The position numbers and the translations under genes are program-made. Below, piece by piece: positions 50,081 to 61,972 of a stretch of DNA of 64,000 bases. The notes beneath the pieces were generated by a model. The model was given only the letters and a program-made list of their open reading frames with translations. It had not been told where the DNA came from and made no database searches. The DNA is taken from the NCBI RefSeq assembly GCF_910592395.1, contig NC_088319.1:12960001-13024000 (forward strand), in the 5' to 3' direction. This DNA is from Lineus longissimus. Lineage: Eukaryota; Nemertea; Pilidiophora; Heteronemertea; Lineidae. Positions within the stretch are counted from its first letter, which is position 1. Each line of letters opens with the position of its first letter.

Positions 50081-53000
50081 TGTGATGTACTGCATTGATT
50101 TTAAAACGCAGTAAATGCTCTGTTTCTAATAAAAGATTTTATGGTAAGCCACATTACTAACCAATGGCACCACAAGTTGCAAGTCCAGGGATGCAGTATA
50201 CTTTGCTAGATCCAGACTGACCTACCCAACATTTAACATCCTTTTCATAGGCACTGTGAGTCCCATCCAATAAAGTTGCATATACATTCGTTTGTAAGTT
50301 TGTAAAAACTTTATAAAATTCAAAACTGAAAAAGTTTTCTTAAATTTTCTCCCAAATTTTTCAGATCCTACAGTTCTCAATTGCTTAAGGCTGAAATGTA
50401 CATGGGATTGAAATTGAAATTGAATTTGAGATTGTAGGTCAATACCATTGCTACTTTTGAAACAGTTCAACCCCTCTTTGCACCAAAACGCATGTAAAAT
50501 GCTAAAGTGATTTTCCAACGTAATTCAATAATGACAATAGTTCTCGTTAATTAACCATTGTTATTCGGTAATTAATTAATTAATTGAATGATCTGCTCGC
50601 CCGACAGCAGCCGAAGAAACAAAAGGAGAAAAACATCACCGGGTTGCACACGATAAAAGTGTCCATAAAAATACTTTCTGCCTAAACATCTAAAAAAGCC
50701 GGCAGCCATTTTTATGGGTACGTATAAAAGTAGAACGACAAAGTGAATTTGAATGAGATACATTTTAGAAGCGATCAAGCGTCGTTATGCTGATAAGACT
50801 AGGCAAATTCTGATTTCTAAAGAGAAATGCAAAGTGGTGCACAAAAAGCTACAAAATTAGTTACACATGTAAGTGGCATGCAAAAGGAACACAATGGTCA
50901 CATAGGATATCATGGAGCTGAGGGTATCCCACTGAAAAGTCGGCAAATTTCCTCCAAAAATCATGAAAAGCAGTATAACTTTTTTTTTTACGCAATGGAA
51001 CGGTTTCTTCCTTGGGACCCTTAGATCTATTGATAATGGTAAAAAATAAAAATGGGAAGGGTTATGTTTTGTTCAGACCAGGAGATGTGTTTGTTCAGGT
51101 ATTTGGCGAAATAAAAAATTCTAATGAATGAAACAAAAGAGCAGAAGTTTGATGTATATTAAAGGCGTATACACCCTTTGAAATGACATGGACTCTCCCA
51201 ATATTGAAATAAGACACCGGAATAGTCTATTCTGTTGGTACAATAGAGTGATAGGCTATAAATTTTGACAATATCAACCTTAGTCACATGACCATCACAA
51301 AGTAACACTGTATTTTGAAATTTAGCAATACCGAGAATTATGAGACCTTTTGACATCAGAAGTTGAAAATAGTTGTATTAGAAATATGTCAATTACATCT
51401 GGCTTACACACCAATTATTTAGTTATAACACCTTTTTGATATGCTTGTACATTTCACAAAAAAAACATGATAAATTTTTATCTACATCTGCAAATAATCA
51501 AATCAATGCCCACGGTTTTGGACCGGCCAATGAAAGGCGTTCACAATCTATGGAAAAACAAACTGAACAGGTACTCTGCGTCTAAAAACTGGACCTTGAC
51601 TATATCATTACATTTTTAACACTTCAACAGATGGCTTTGCGAAAGTTTACCACAAAAGGCCAAAAACATCTTCAAATTTTTCTGTATTTCCAACAGAACA
51701 TTGTGCAACAAAGAATGTATTTTTGTCTTATCGTTCATAAAGAGGTTTAGCCAAGATGAAATTGATGAAACCTCCTAGAAAGATGATAACATTTGCTGGC
51801 GATGAAATATTCTCACTTTAACATCTGCAATATACAAATAGTCATGTCCTGAAATCGGCTCATGGTCTATACTGAAACTGCGGAAAAATTGGCAAATATT
51901 ACCCAGCTGCCATCAGGGTATTTTACTGCTGTATTTCTGCCATACTACACCTGCTTTCAGATTGGTCAGACCAAACAGATTGCCTTGCATGAAAACGGCC
52001 TTACCATTCGTAAAAATGAAAAAAGAAGAATTCTTGGCGTTTCTGAAGCAAGGAGAGAAATTCGCTTCCAGATTTTCAAATTACTTTTCAGATTTTGAAT
52101 AATAGTTCATACTGATTTTGAGCTGAGAAAGTAGTTTGGTTTGTGATTGGTGGAATGTGGTCATGTGATTTCAAAGTAGCCAATGAAAATGAGGAATGGT
52201 TCATGTTAGTCACCACTTGGTGAAACTGTAGAACCATGGACTTATCCTCGGCTTAATACTCTGCATGAAAAATCAGATGATAGTTCATCTTTAATCGTGA
52301 TGGAAAGGGTTAATTGTTAATAACATGACTAAGTCGATCTGTAAAAGCGAAAGGGCAAATTATCAATGGATGAAAATTCATTTGAAGTTGAAAAAAGGAG
52401 ATGCAAATTTCTTTCAAATCCTAAAGGCTCTTTTCCAAACCAAACCTGTGTTGAGAACATTTTTGAATGACAGTTCTTTTAAGCCTGTCAACAATAAACT
52501 ATTACTCCGATACGCACATAGCACATTTTGACCCACAAATGTTCATGAAGCACATACATTAAAAATTGACCAAACTGGTCTTAGTCAAATCGGATTTAAC
52601 AAAAAGTTTGTATAAATGCCAAAGCGCATTACATAACGCATCTTGAAGCTCCTTACCGAAAAAGCGACACCAAGGATGTACGTTTTAAACACTGCCCATA
52701 CTGAGGATACAAAAAACTTTGAGATTTCAACACAACACCTATTCCATTTGTCTCCAAAGGGGACAGATAATTTTTAGACCCACACAAAATTCACTTTGAT
52801 AGGATTTTACTTGAGAATTTTCGACATGTTTAAAGGTCGTAGGTAGTCCTCAGCACAATTGGTAGCACTGCAGAATGTGCAATCATTATCACAGATTTCC
52901 TCGCAATTTTAAAACTTTTGTTTCAATGCCTTGTCGACACAGCTTAAGCCGTTTCGTAGAATTTGGTTCAGCTTTAAGCGTATTCAGAAACGGTACTAAA

Positions 53001-53162
53001 AAATAAAGACAGGTCAAATTGGAAATAACAAAAATCAGGCAACTTTACCTCGATCAGTTCTCCTGTATATGATAATACAGAGTTATTATGCTTAGTTTCA
53101 TACCCTGAAAGCTATAGGGTACTTTGGCGAGTGTACCCCGTAATCGTAAATGCGAGGTCAAG
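50081..53162. other. Gene-free spacer
   Basis: A short ATTGAAATTGAAATTGAA run lies at about 50,408 and a TTAATTAA tract at about 50,569-50,585. No supported gene. Confidence 0.5.
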
Positions 53163-54008
53163 TTATCTTTGGCAAGATTCGCTAAATGTCGGTTCCGGCT
53201 AGTTAACCAAGAGCACTAGTACATCGGATGTATTTACACTGTTACAAGACGAACTCATGACTCGGTCAACATGCACGAAATCAGCACATGGATATTCTTG
53301 GGTTTTTAATTATCTGCACTCACTACATCGACTGGATTTCTCGAGCGCAGCAGTGAAGCCTCTTTGACACATTCAATACTACGTGGCTCACCCTGCTAAA
53401 TAGTCGGTTCAACACAGCGCCACCTATACACAGTGACTAAAACTACATCCAAGGTGTCGCTATAGCATGACGTACAGGCAGACTGAAACTGTCCAGGGTA
53501 GACCCCTTCTATATAATATGATTTAATATCTATACACATACATGTACGTGCGGCACTTTTATATTACCGGCACCAAAATAGCAATTGACAAGACTCAATT
53601 CTGTTTCTTTCGAACTTACATTATATGCAACTTGCTCAGAAAAGAATAACCTATACACGGCTATTAGTGCTTTACAGGGTTCATATAGTCGTTTCTAAAA
53701 CCAGGCTTTGGCTTGGAGCCAGTTAAATTACGCTAGGGTTATAAGTGTTTTAAAGTGAGAATAGTATCTGATGAAGAGTGGGATATTTTTTGGCGGAGAA
53801 TTTGGATGAGGCACGTACCAGGAATTATTTTTCTTCAATTCAGCTTCAAAAGTGAGTATTCCTAATCAATACATTCCTGTATCATACAGAGTGTCACAAA
53901 AAATCAGAATCGTTCATTTTATCTCTTGGCAAGATTTGCTGAATGTCAATTAAGTGTAGTTGACCAAGAGCACTAGTACATCAGATGTATATACACTGTT
54001 ACAAGATG
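53163..54008 (+). repeat. Direct repeat pair, about 90 bases each, 757 bases apart
   Basis: Copy 1 (53,163-53,251) and copy 2 (53,918-54,008) share TTGGCAAGATT.GCT.AATGTC, ACCAAGAGCACTAGTACATC and ACACTGTTACAAGA. A CTCF-like word follows each copy (53,417 and 54,040). Confidence 0.82.
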
Positions 54009-54932
54009 TAAACACATCTTTGTTCTCCTGTCACTGGTAAAGGTGGCGCTATTGTATCACTGTAACAGTCCTTAAGCTGGACTATTGCAGAGCATCACAG
54101 GCAAACTGACAGTGGTTCCTGGTTTGTGTTGTTGAGGGAGCTGCATTGTAAGTGAAAAGTGCCCAAGTTCACGCAACCACCCCAGACTACCAGGCACTAC
54201 CCGATACTATTTATATTCTAAATATAGGTGACAAAAACTATTCAACCAAAAATAATGTACAGTAGGTTAAAATGGACTATTCTACAATATTGAAAGTTTA
54301 AATGCCTCATGCACGTGTAATTATGTCTTTAAACTTGCTCAAACCGGTATGGAGACAATTTTTAGAGAGATTGTGTCTCTGTCGGCCCACAAATTTCAGA
54401 TAATTTCAAAAATAACTTTCATGTTTGCCCTTTATCCAATAACCCTATACCCACCCTTCACGGAGTGCGTCACTTTGATTATGAGTGTTCACGAATCATA
54501 CACAATGCACACAAGTATTACGCTCAACTAGACATGAAACCGACCTGCTCTAATTATTCAGATTGAGGTACGCACAAAAAGAGAAAAAAATGTCAAAGTG
54601 TTTCACATTTTTGGTAACAACGCCAGAATCAGTTGTCAAAATCACTTCGTCATTTTAACGGCATAATAATATATTCACAACGGACACCAGAGGGGTAAAT
54701 ATCTAGCAAAATCTTAAAACTCGTTAATTACAGCTTGTTAAGTGAGTATTAACATTCGTCACAATTATAACCAATCAAACAATGCCACTGTGAACTTCGT
54801 TAATTACAGATGAAAATAGTCAAGAGAAACTTCATATAAAATTAAGTTTGAAATTTAGAAATTATGCCCCACTAAAATCTCTGGTCTCGGCAAGAGCCTG
54901 TGGCGTCAAACTGAAAACTTGAAGCCAAATGT

Positions 54933-55345
54933 CATGCCGGAAAATCAGCACCACATTTCCCGAAGGTATTCCTCTGATCAAGGGTATTCCTCTGAAATGT
55001 CTTCCTTTTCATGAGGTCACCTGAATTACCCAAGGAAATGTTTTAGTTTTGTTTCAAAATTAGAATTGGATGGGCAAAAATACTTGTATTTGGTGATCCA
55101 ATTAAAACTGTCACAAATAAAAGTGTCTGCAGAACTGTATAGCTATTCAAATGCCAGAAAAAGTTAGAACAAAAATATCAGATCACCAAATGTAAGCACT
55201 TTCGAGTCATCTAATTTTGATGCAGGATTTTACCATGTTCTCTGGGTTCTCAAGATATTCTTGAGGAAAGGAACAACATTTCCCGGAAATCCTCCCCTCT
55301 TTCGAAGAATAACCTTGGTAAATGTGGTGCTAATTTTCCTGGGTG
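54933..55345. mobile_element. MITE, family copy 2 (longer relative of the 38.6-kb element)
   Basis: Left end CATGCCGGAAAATCAGCACC and right end (reverse complement) CACCCAGGAAAATTAGCACC continue through CACATTT..C..AAGGT.ATTC. The arms match each other and the arms of copy 1. Flanks AATGT and AATGA fit a 5-bp duplication with one change. Inside, CTTGTATTTGGTGATC and GATCACCAAATGTAAG pair as well, so most of the 413 bases form one palindrome. No frame. Confidence 0.82.
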
Positions 55346-55766
55346 AATGAAGTGATGTTATATTATTAGAAGCCAAATTAAGTCTTAGATTTCTGCATTC
55401 TATCTCTTAGAACAGTGGTCTGAACTGCTGACTGACCATCACACTCATCTGATACACATAATAGAAAAACGTGCCATTTTTTTGTATTTTTGAAACGAGT
55501 TTTTAAGAAAAGGAAACTTAAGTTTACATAACCTTGTTATACCGGGCATTCACGATGTATTCATAAAACCTACTGTGTATTCTACTGTAATGCATTTCAC
55601 TGTCTTCTCCAAAAATATTGACAAAAAGATTTAGTTAACTACTGTGTATGCGAAGATATATTCTACTATCATGATGTATTGTATTGAATCATATCATTCA
55701 TTTAAATCCATATTATAAGTAATGTCACTGGTATCTATTCGAAGAGCAATTCTTTGTCACCTTCAA
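55346..55766. other. Non-coding stretch, nothing recognised
   Basis: AT-rich spacer. Confidence 0.5.
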
Positions 55767-55995
55767 GTTGAAAGGGAATCCCAAAGCAAATTGAGAATTC
55801 AAAGAGGAACTCCATGTGAATTACAAGAATGTGAATTTCAAGGAAGCTACATGTGAATTACAAGGGAAGGCAACTCTATGTGAATTTCAAGGGAGCTCAA
55901 TGTGAATTCAAGGCAACTGTATGTGAATTTAAAGGGAGCTTCATGTGAATTTCAAGAGAACTCCATGTGAATTTCAAAGTGAATTGTAAGAACTT
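55767..55995 (+). repeat. About 24-bp degenerate tandem repeat, 9 copies
   Basis: Core CTCCATGTGAATTTCAAGGG with variants (GCTACATGTGAATTACAAGG, ACTGTATGTGAATTTAAAGG). Confidence 0.85.
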
Positions 55996-56571
55996 CCAAC
56001 TTGAATCAATTATTTTCAACTAATCATTGATGCATTTCAAATTCTTATAACCGGTAATGCACTCTGGTGACTAGAATCTGAACTACGCCAGACCTAATGT
56101 CGTACTTATATCGCAAGAAAATTGTCAAAACATTCACAAACGTCCCAGTTTTAATTAGGACGTTTTTAGATTATAGTAGCCTACATGATGTAAAATTTAG
56201 CATTCTGAATTTTTAAAGTACTTTTCGACATCAATGTCCGACGTTTCAAGGCACAAGGGGATGACTAGACAACTGTTTGTCATTGATATAGGGGACTGAC
56301 AATTTGCATATTCACAAGTTTAAGTTATCTTACAGTCTGATTGTTTTTAAAGGAGCTGCATTCAGTGAGTTTCTGAGCAATTTTAGTGATGTATTTGAGA
56401 TTTTGTTCAATAGGGGCGACCTGAGGCCACCAGTGGTGCAATGCTGCCCTGAGCTTTACGATTCAATACAGATGCTGCCAATGACATTAATGGAAGGAAC
56501 AGGGATAAAGAGCTGAGATTTTTTGTCTCCGTTCGGCGCGTATTCAGCTCATTTAGTGCACACACTTGGCA

Positions 56572-58300
56572 CCGGGTGGCGCCCGCACAGCTCATGAAAT
56601 GCACCACCTAGTGGCCTTAGGTGCACACAATTGAACACCAAAACAAACAGCATAAACTCGAGGCCCGAGTAAATTCGTTTGCATACAATGATAGTCTTGA
56701 GCATTTTGGGTGTTTGTGTTGGGATTGGTTGGCTTTTCAAAGGGGAAGCGTCTCAAGATAATTAACTGGGCCACCTGTCAAGATATACCAACTGTCAAGA
56801 TATACAACTTCTTTAGCACTGGCCTGGCACTGTCTTGAGACACTTTTCCTCACAACTTTTCTAATTTGGGTTAATTGCTTCATAAAATCTTGAGACTCAT
56901 CACAAATTATTCAAACAAGGTGAAAGATACTAGGGAGATTTTTGAAAGAAATTTTCAGGCAATTATATACTGTGTTGATATTTGTGTGTGTGTGTTTGAA
57001 TTTCGGCTGTGCACAAAAATGTTTAACTATTCCAAACCCTGACTCAAATTAAACCATTTCAAAAAGATATCTTTTATCAAAGTTGTTGCTTCCTATGCTT
57101 TGTGTTCCTATTTCAGTGTATTTGTTGACCATCTTATCAGAGACCTTGTTACAAATGAGTCAAGGCAGACACAGGATGGACAGAGATCCAATCAAACATC
57201 ATGTTACAAACCAGTCAAGGCAGAAATAAGATGGAAAGGGTATGGCTAAAATCTTTACTTTGGACCACGTTAACCAGAAATAAAACCAGCATAATATCAA
57301 GATTTTCATATTGAGGCCAAGGCCTTGATTGTAACTTTAGTTTAGCTATAGTACATATAGCCAGAAAAAATACTTAGTGAGCAAATTTTGAAATATATTG
57401 CATATACGACGGCTGAATTATTGTACAAACAGCCCACCTAAAAGTAGGCAGCGCCACCTTCGGTTTGCGGGCAGAGCTAGCATATTACAGAACTGAATAT
57501 CACAAGTAGGCCCTCCGATGTTCTGCTATACAGAACATATACCGAGTTGACAAACATACCCGCAGGAGCCCAAGGGTGGGGCCACCTATCCACTGGTTTA
57601 CATGTTTATTAAACACAATATATTTTACACACTCATGGCATTATCAAGTCTCCTATTTTTAAAGCAGTTCTAAGAAAGACGTACAATGTAAGTAACGTTT
57701 AAAAAAAAAAGGAATTAGGTCGTAACTTCACGAATCTGGATATGAACATTGGAGTGCTGCCATCTACAGAGACAATAAAGTACCAAGCGCATTGATATTC
57801 AAGAGAAGATTCTTTCTGGCAGATAATCACAATTTAAGTTACACCAAAAATCCACAATCCAAAATTAAAGCCACTATTTTCCTATCCACTTGTACTTTAA
57901 ACGGCAAAGCCTTCATCATGTGTCAGCCGCTTTAAGTACTGAACAGATTAATGCCCACATGCCCAATAACATTTGTCTTTTTCCAAACAGTCTCCACAAA
58001 ACGCCATCAGTACTCCCGAACAAACTCGTCAACAGCCGTCAAATATCCAAGACAGATTCGCCAAGTTGTGACCTCATCCGTTAATCAATGCCCCTATAAT
58101 GTAATTTTGAATACTTGTTTTAACTTTGGTTCAGCGATTTATACTATATGTGAATTCTCCTACGTTGATTACCATTAAACACTTAGTGACGACTACGAAA
58201 AATTTAGCGACAACACAAATGACGAGCAAGGTTCAAGGTCCACTACACAGCCACCATTTTGAAGACGAGTGATTCAACAACATGATTATAGGTGGCACTC
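56572..58300. promoter_or_regulatory. Cluster of six CTCF-like motifs between gene A and gene B
   Basis: CCGGGTGGCGCC (56,572, plus); CCACCTAGTGG (56,604, near-palindromic); GCGCCACCTT (57,451, minus); GCCACCTATC (57,581, minus); TGCTGCCATCTAC (57,756, minus); TATAGGTGGCAC (58,287, plus). The sites share the core but not their flanks, which argues against one dispersed repeat. A short (TG)n run lies at 56,982-56,996. No gene is supported in this interval. Confidence 0.45.
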
Positions 58301-58720
58301 ATTCAAATAGAATTGTATACATGACACTGAAGTCGTTAACACAAAGACGCAAATCGGATAAAATTGTTATATCATTTCATAATTAGACACCCAGTATTTA
58401 GAAACCGGCTTAATTTAACACACTTCTCTAGCTACGGTTATATCTTGTCACGTTTATCACAGTCACAACTGACAACTATTTGACCAAGGAAAACACAAAT
58501 CGACTCCCCAAAGGGGACGCTACAAGACGTGAAAAAACTACAAGATGGTTGCTCAGATGCTACCGCTCGTAACACTCTTATATTAAGACGAGTTGCACTG
58601 GAGTTTAAACAATACATTCACACGCATGCTACTGGTCTCCCCAAGTACAAAACACATGTTTTTTGTCCCTGGAAATATTATGCTGCTTAAGCCACATTGA
58701 GTCATATCTGTCAAGGCAGC

Positions 58721-59035
58721 AGATATTACCATGTAACACTAAATCTGTTACTATAACAGCTGTTACTAGTGTATGATGTGTAACAGTTGCTATTGGTATT
58801 GTTGACCAAGTTACCAGCAGTGCGCTGTTACCATAGATGATACTAATGCCACTGCCACAGGTTACCTTACTATGGCTGTGCCATGACAACAGCTGTCAGT
58901 ATGGTACAACTATTACCATGATAGCAGCTGCTGTGTTTGTAACATTTCTGCCAAAGTCATGGTGACTACTTTTAATAAACAGTTACAGTTCTTTAAGAAA
59001 TAACAGCTGTTACACACTTATGACCATCCTCATAA
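58721..59035. repeat. Degenerate stretch rich in GTAACAGCTGTTAC-like palindromes
   Basis: AACAGCTGTTAC occurs near 58,757 and 59,004, and GTTACCAT, TGTAACA, AACAGCTGTCA and AGCAGCTGCTG recur between. It is probably an old minisatellite, and it contains several CAGCTG E-boxes. Confidence 0.5.
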
Positions 59036-59761
59036 CAGGTATTACCGTCACAGACAGAACTGTACACAAACACACAAGATACAGTCACAAGATTTGAAGA
59101 AAGTTCCATTTTGGGGAGAAAGGACGATAGGGTATACCTCATTCAGCCCTGCCAGGCACTCATATGGAATATGTAACCTTACCAGGAATCATGCACAGTC
59201 AAGATTCTAACTAGAAATGTATAATGTCAGTCAATACAAAGACTAACCACAAAGGGTGAAGTGCATCAATGAAACAAAATGTTTAAGTGCTTTGAGACAA
59301 AATTGGCAAAATATGATGATCATTTTCATTTGTAAATCTGGATTTAAATATTTCAACTGAAGTGCTAAAATGGAAGATTTTGATGTTGAAACACATTTGG
59401 AAGAACTTAAGACTCGCCTGGCAGGGCTAGAGTACATGTAACCTTACACATCATTTCTCACAAGGTACTTTGCTTAATTGTTGGATTTTTTTGAATTATT
59501 GAGTTATTGGAGCAGCTTGATTCAAAATGTGAAGTTTTTTGACACTACAGCCTACATTCAGGTCACATCAGTCAACCAGAAACTATAGCCACGATTGCAG
59601 CAACTAGGAAGATGTAGCAATTACTTTTCCTTTATCAAGCACCCATCTTGGAATCCAATATGGTTGCATTTTATCTTTAAATTCACTTTTACCATTTTTG
59701 ATCTGTGCTACATTCTGGGGTTCACGCTGCTGCTTTTGAACTGATTTGTAAATTTTAATGT
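59036..59761. other. Non-coding stretch, nothing recognised
   Basis: AT-rich spacer without a supported frame. Confidence 0.5.
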
Positions 59762-59915
59762 GATAACTGTGAGTTTGAATGTTGTAACTCTAAGCTTGAA
59801 TGTCATATCTGCTGCATATGACTGCAAACCTGGATGCTACAACTACAATCTGAATGTTATAACTGTAAATTTGGATGTTATAACTCGAACTATGAATGTT
59901 ATATCTTTGACCTGA
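59762..59915 (+). repeat. 21-bp degenerate tandem repeat, 7 copies
   Basis: Core TAACTGTAAATTTGGATGTTA with variants (stated here in words: AACTGTAA, then TTTGGATGTTAT). A frame on the minus strand runs through it only because the unit length is a multiple of three. Confidence 0.82.
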
Positions 59916-60192
59916 AGTACAGAGATAATTAGACCTGATTGTAGGCTTTAGAATCAACCATGTTTTGTGATGACAAGATATCATGAGAAGTCCTATGAGG
60001 ATAAGGAGAAGCATCTTTAGTGTATTCAAAACGTGATATACCACAACAGTCAAGCCCGCATCCTAAGCTGTGGGCAACACCTAATGTATACTGCATATGC
60101 CCACAAACCTCGGGCGCAGGGATTTCAACCCCCGTCTAGTTATCTACAGAAAGACACAAAAGTGATAGAATATAACAAGGACCAGCACCATT

Positions 60193-60902
60193 GAGAATTA
60201 AGGTTAAGAGAACGACCCGAGGACTAAACCCTTTGGGGAATAAAGTGAATGGTATTTATACTGCACACTTTACTGTTTACAGTTCAAATGTCTTGGGTTC
60301 AAGCCTGAATGTTTTAATTGCAAGCTTGGATGTCAAACTGCAAGTCTGAATATGAAAACTGCAAGTTTGAAATTTGTTTTTTTCTTCTCAAAACGTGTAT
60401 GAATAGTTGCAGGTTGGCAATGTTCTTATTCAACTTTTCAACAAATAATCTTTTTTCCCTTTCCCTTTCTGGCTTACTACACATGATCTAAAGCATCGAA
60501 TCCTACTTGTATGATAAAATCTTGCATTATATTTGCATCTAAAGATAACGCAATAAAACAAATATGGCACTTCCTGGGCGGCCTAATGCAACCCTTCTAT
60601 CAACTACTATTTATATATCTTATATATATAGTACAATGTTGTCTCCACAACAAGAAACACAAACATCAAATTAAAAATTTGATAGAATTTAAAACTGAGA
60701 TAAAATCTTTACAATAATTCTCATTAAAGTAATTAAAATCTTGCATGAAAACGCCTACTTGTCGCCTAGTGCCCAAGTTCAAGTATAGCTTACCAATGAC
60801 ACCAGTACATTATCTATAGATGTCCTACAAAATGTACAAGGATCGTGGTATACTTGGATGTACTGGAGGAGGTCCCCGGGACGTTCTCTTAACCTCAATT
60901 CT
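60193..60902. mobile_element. Inverted-repeat pair, about 31-nt arms, enclosing 650 bases
   Basis: AGGTTAAGAGAACGACCCGA near 60,201 matches the reverse complement of CGGGACGTTCTCTTAACCT near 60,877. The surrounding GAGAATTA/TCAATTCT and GGACTAAA/GGTCCCC also correspond. A 21-bp array sits between the arms. It may be a decayed transposon or two opposite SINE copies. Confidence 0.6.
60276..60375 (+). repeat. Second array of the 21-bp AACTGCAAGTTTGAATGTT family, about 5 copies
   Basis: TGCAAGCTTGGATGTCAAAC and CTGCAAGTCTGAATATGAAA are close relatives of the array at 59,762-59,915, about 400 bases away. Confidence 0.75.
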
Positions 60903-61763
60903 TACCTAAGATTTCGGTGCCAAAATTATGGCTATCAACAGTGTCCCTTGTCAAGGCATGAAACGAACAACTCCTATCTCTACCAAATGAACACATATTG
61001 AGATCTTAAAGGCTAAGTACATCCATGTACACTGTTTATATGCCTCTTGATGATAAGTAATAATCATGGCAATAGTGTTGTAGCTGGACAAACAAGGTGG
61101 TGAAAATTGGCAGAGCATTCCTATGTCAGTGTACACAACGGAATTGTTAAAGAAAATTATATTCAGTCTGTGTTCGTTGAATTTGCAAATCTTGAAATTC
61201 AAATTTCAAATTTCATTATGTGTTTTCTAATTGTCAATTGGACTTTTGCAAGCGTGTTATTTGATCAAACTGTGTAGAGATTGGAGTTGTCCATTTCTTC
61301 CCCTTCCCAAATCTCAACATGTCGTCACAGACGCCACAACATTAACAGTTACGAAACGTGAACTTGTGTTAACAGATAATACACTTACATAGTATTAAAA
61401 ACACAAATTTATACAAAAACCCAACAGAGGAACAAGACAGAAATGACCACGTTTGTCGGTAAACCGAAAAACACGCTCAAAAAGGTCAATTTAAGAAAAC
61501 AGAATTATTAGACTTTGAACAAAGACCAGTGGCATTATACACAACAATCGTAGAAAAGAGCAATAATGTGATAATGTCAATCATGGGTGAATAATCATAA
61601 TTGTAATCTTTACAGATTTTTACATTCGTCGAATTCAATGCCTTATTTTCAATGTTTGTGGCTGCGTCGATTAAAGCTGATTCCACCTTCTGATGCCTTC
61701 TGCGAGAAAAGTGCCTCCTAGTCCGTGCTATTTCTGTATCCGACACACTCCTATGACCTCCAG
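60903..61763. other. Non-coding stretch, nothing recognised
   Basis: AT-rich spacer. The minus-strand frame at 61,486-61,806 overlaps the AGGTCA-rich segment and is not supported. Confidence 0.4.
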
Positions 61764-61972
61764 GGCACATTATGTGCCCCAGCGACCTCGAAGAGTTCAA
61801 AAGCACATCTGACCTTTTTCAAGGTCACAGTTACGATGATGCACCGTATGACTCCATGGTGCCATGCTACAGTCTGTCAGGTCAAGGTCAGCAACTCACC
61901 AATGCTTCTTATGACCTTGTAAGCAGACGCCAAAGTTCAAGGTCACTAAGGTCAGCGCCACATGATGTATGA
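61764..61972 (+). CDS. Possible terminal exon, function unknown
   Basis: Open frame after a plausible acceptor (actcctatgacctccag) to a TGA at 61970-61972, about 68 residues. It has an acidic/Tyr-rich part (SYDDAPYDSMVPCYSL) and a basic Ser/Arg end (RRQSSRSLRSAPHDV), which could pass for a cytoplasmic tail. The same bases are dense in AGGTCA words, so a repeat or nuclear-receptor-type site cluster is an equally good reading. It lies 630 bases below gene B's stop, on the opposite strand, and so could also sit within B's 3' UTR region. Confidence 0.22.

Noticed and set aside
49911-50114. Protein-coding frame MIMVTFTSLVI..
   Set aside because: Its repeating composition follows the TGACCTT minisatellite exactly.
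60060-60140. tRNA gene or tRNA-derived SINE (minus-strand GGTTGAAATCCC resembles a B box)
   Set aside because: No cloverleaf, A box or acceptor pairing could be made around it.
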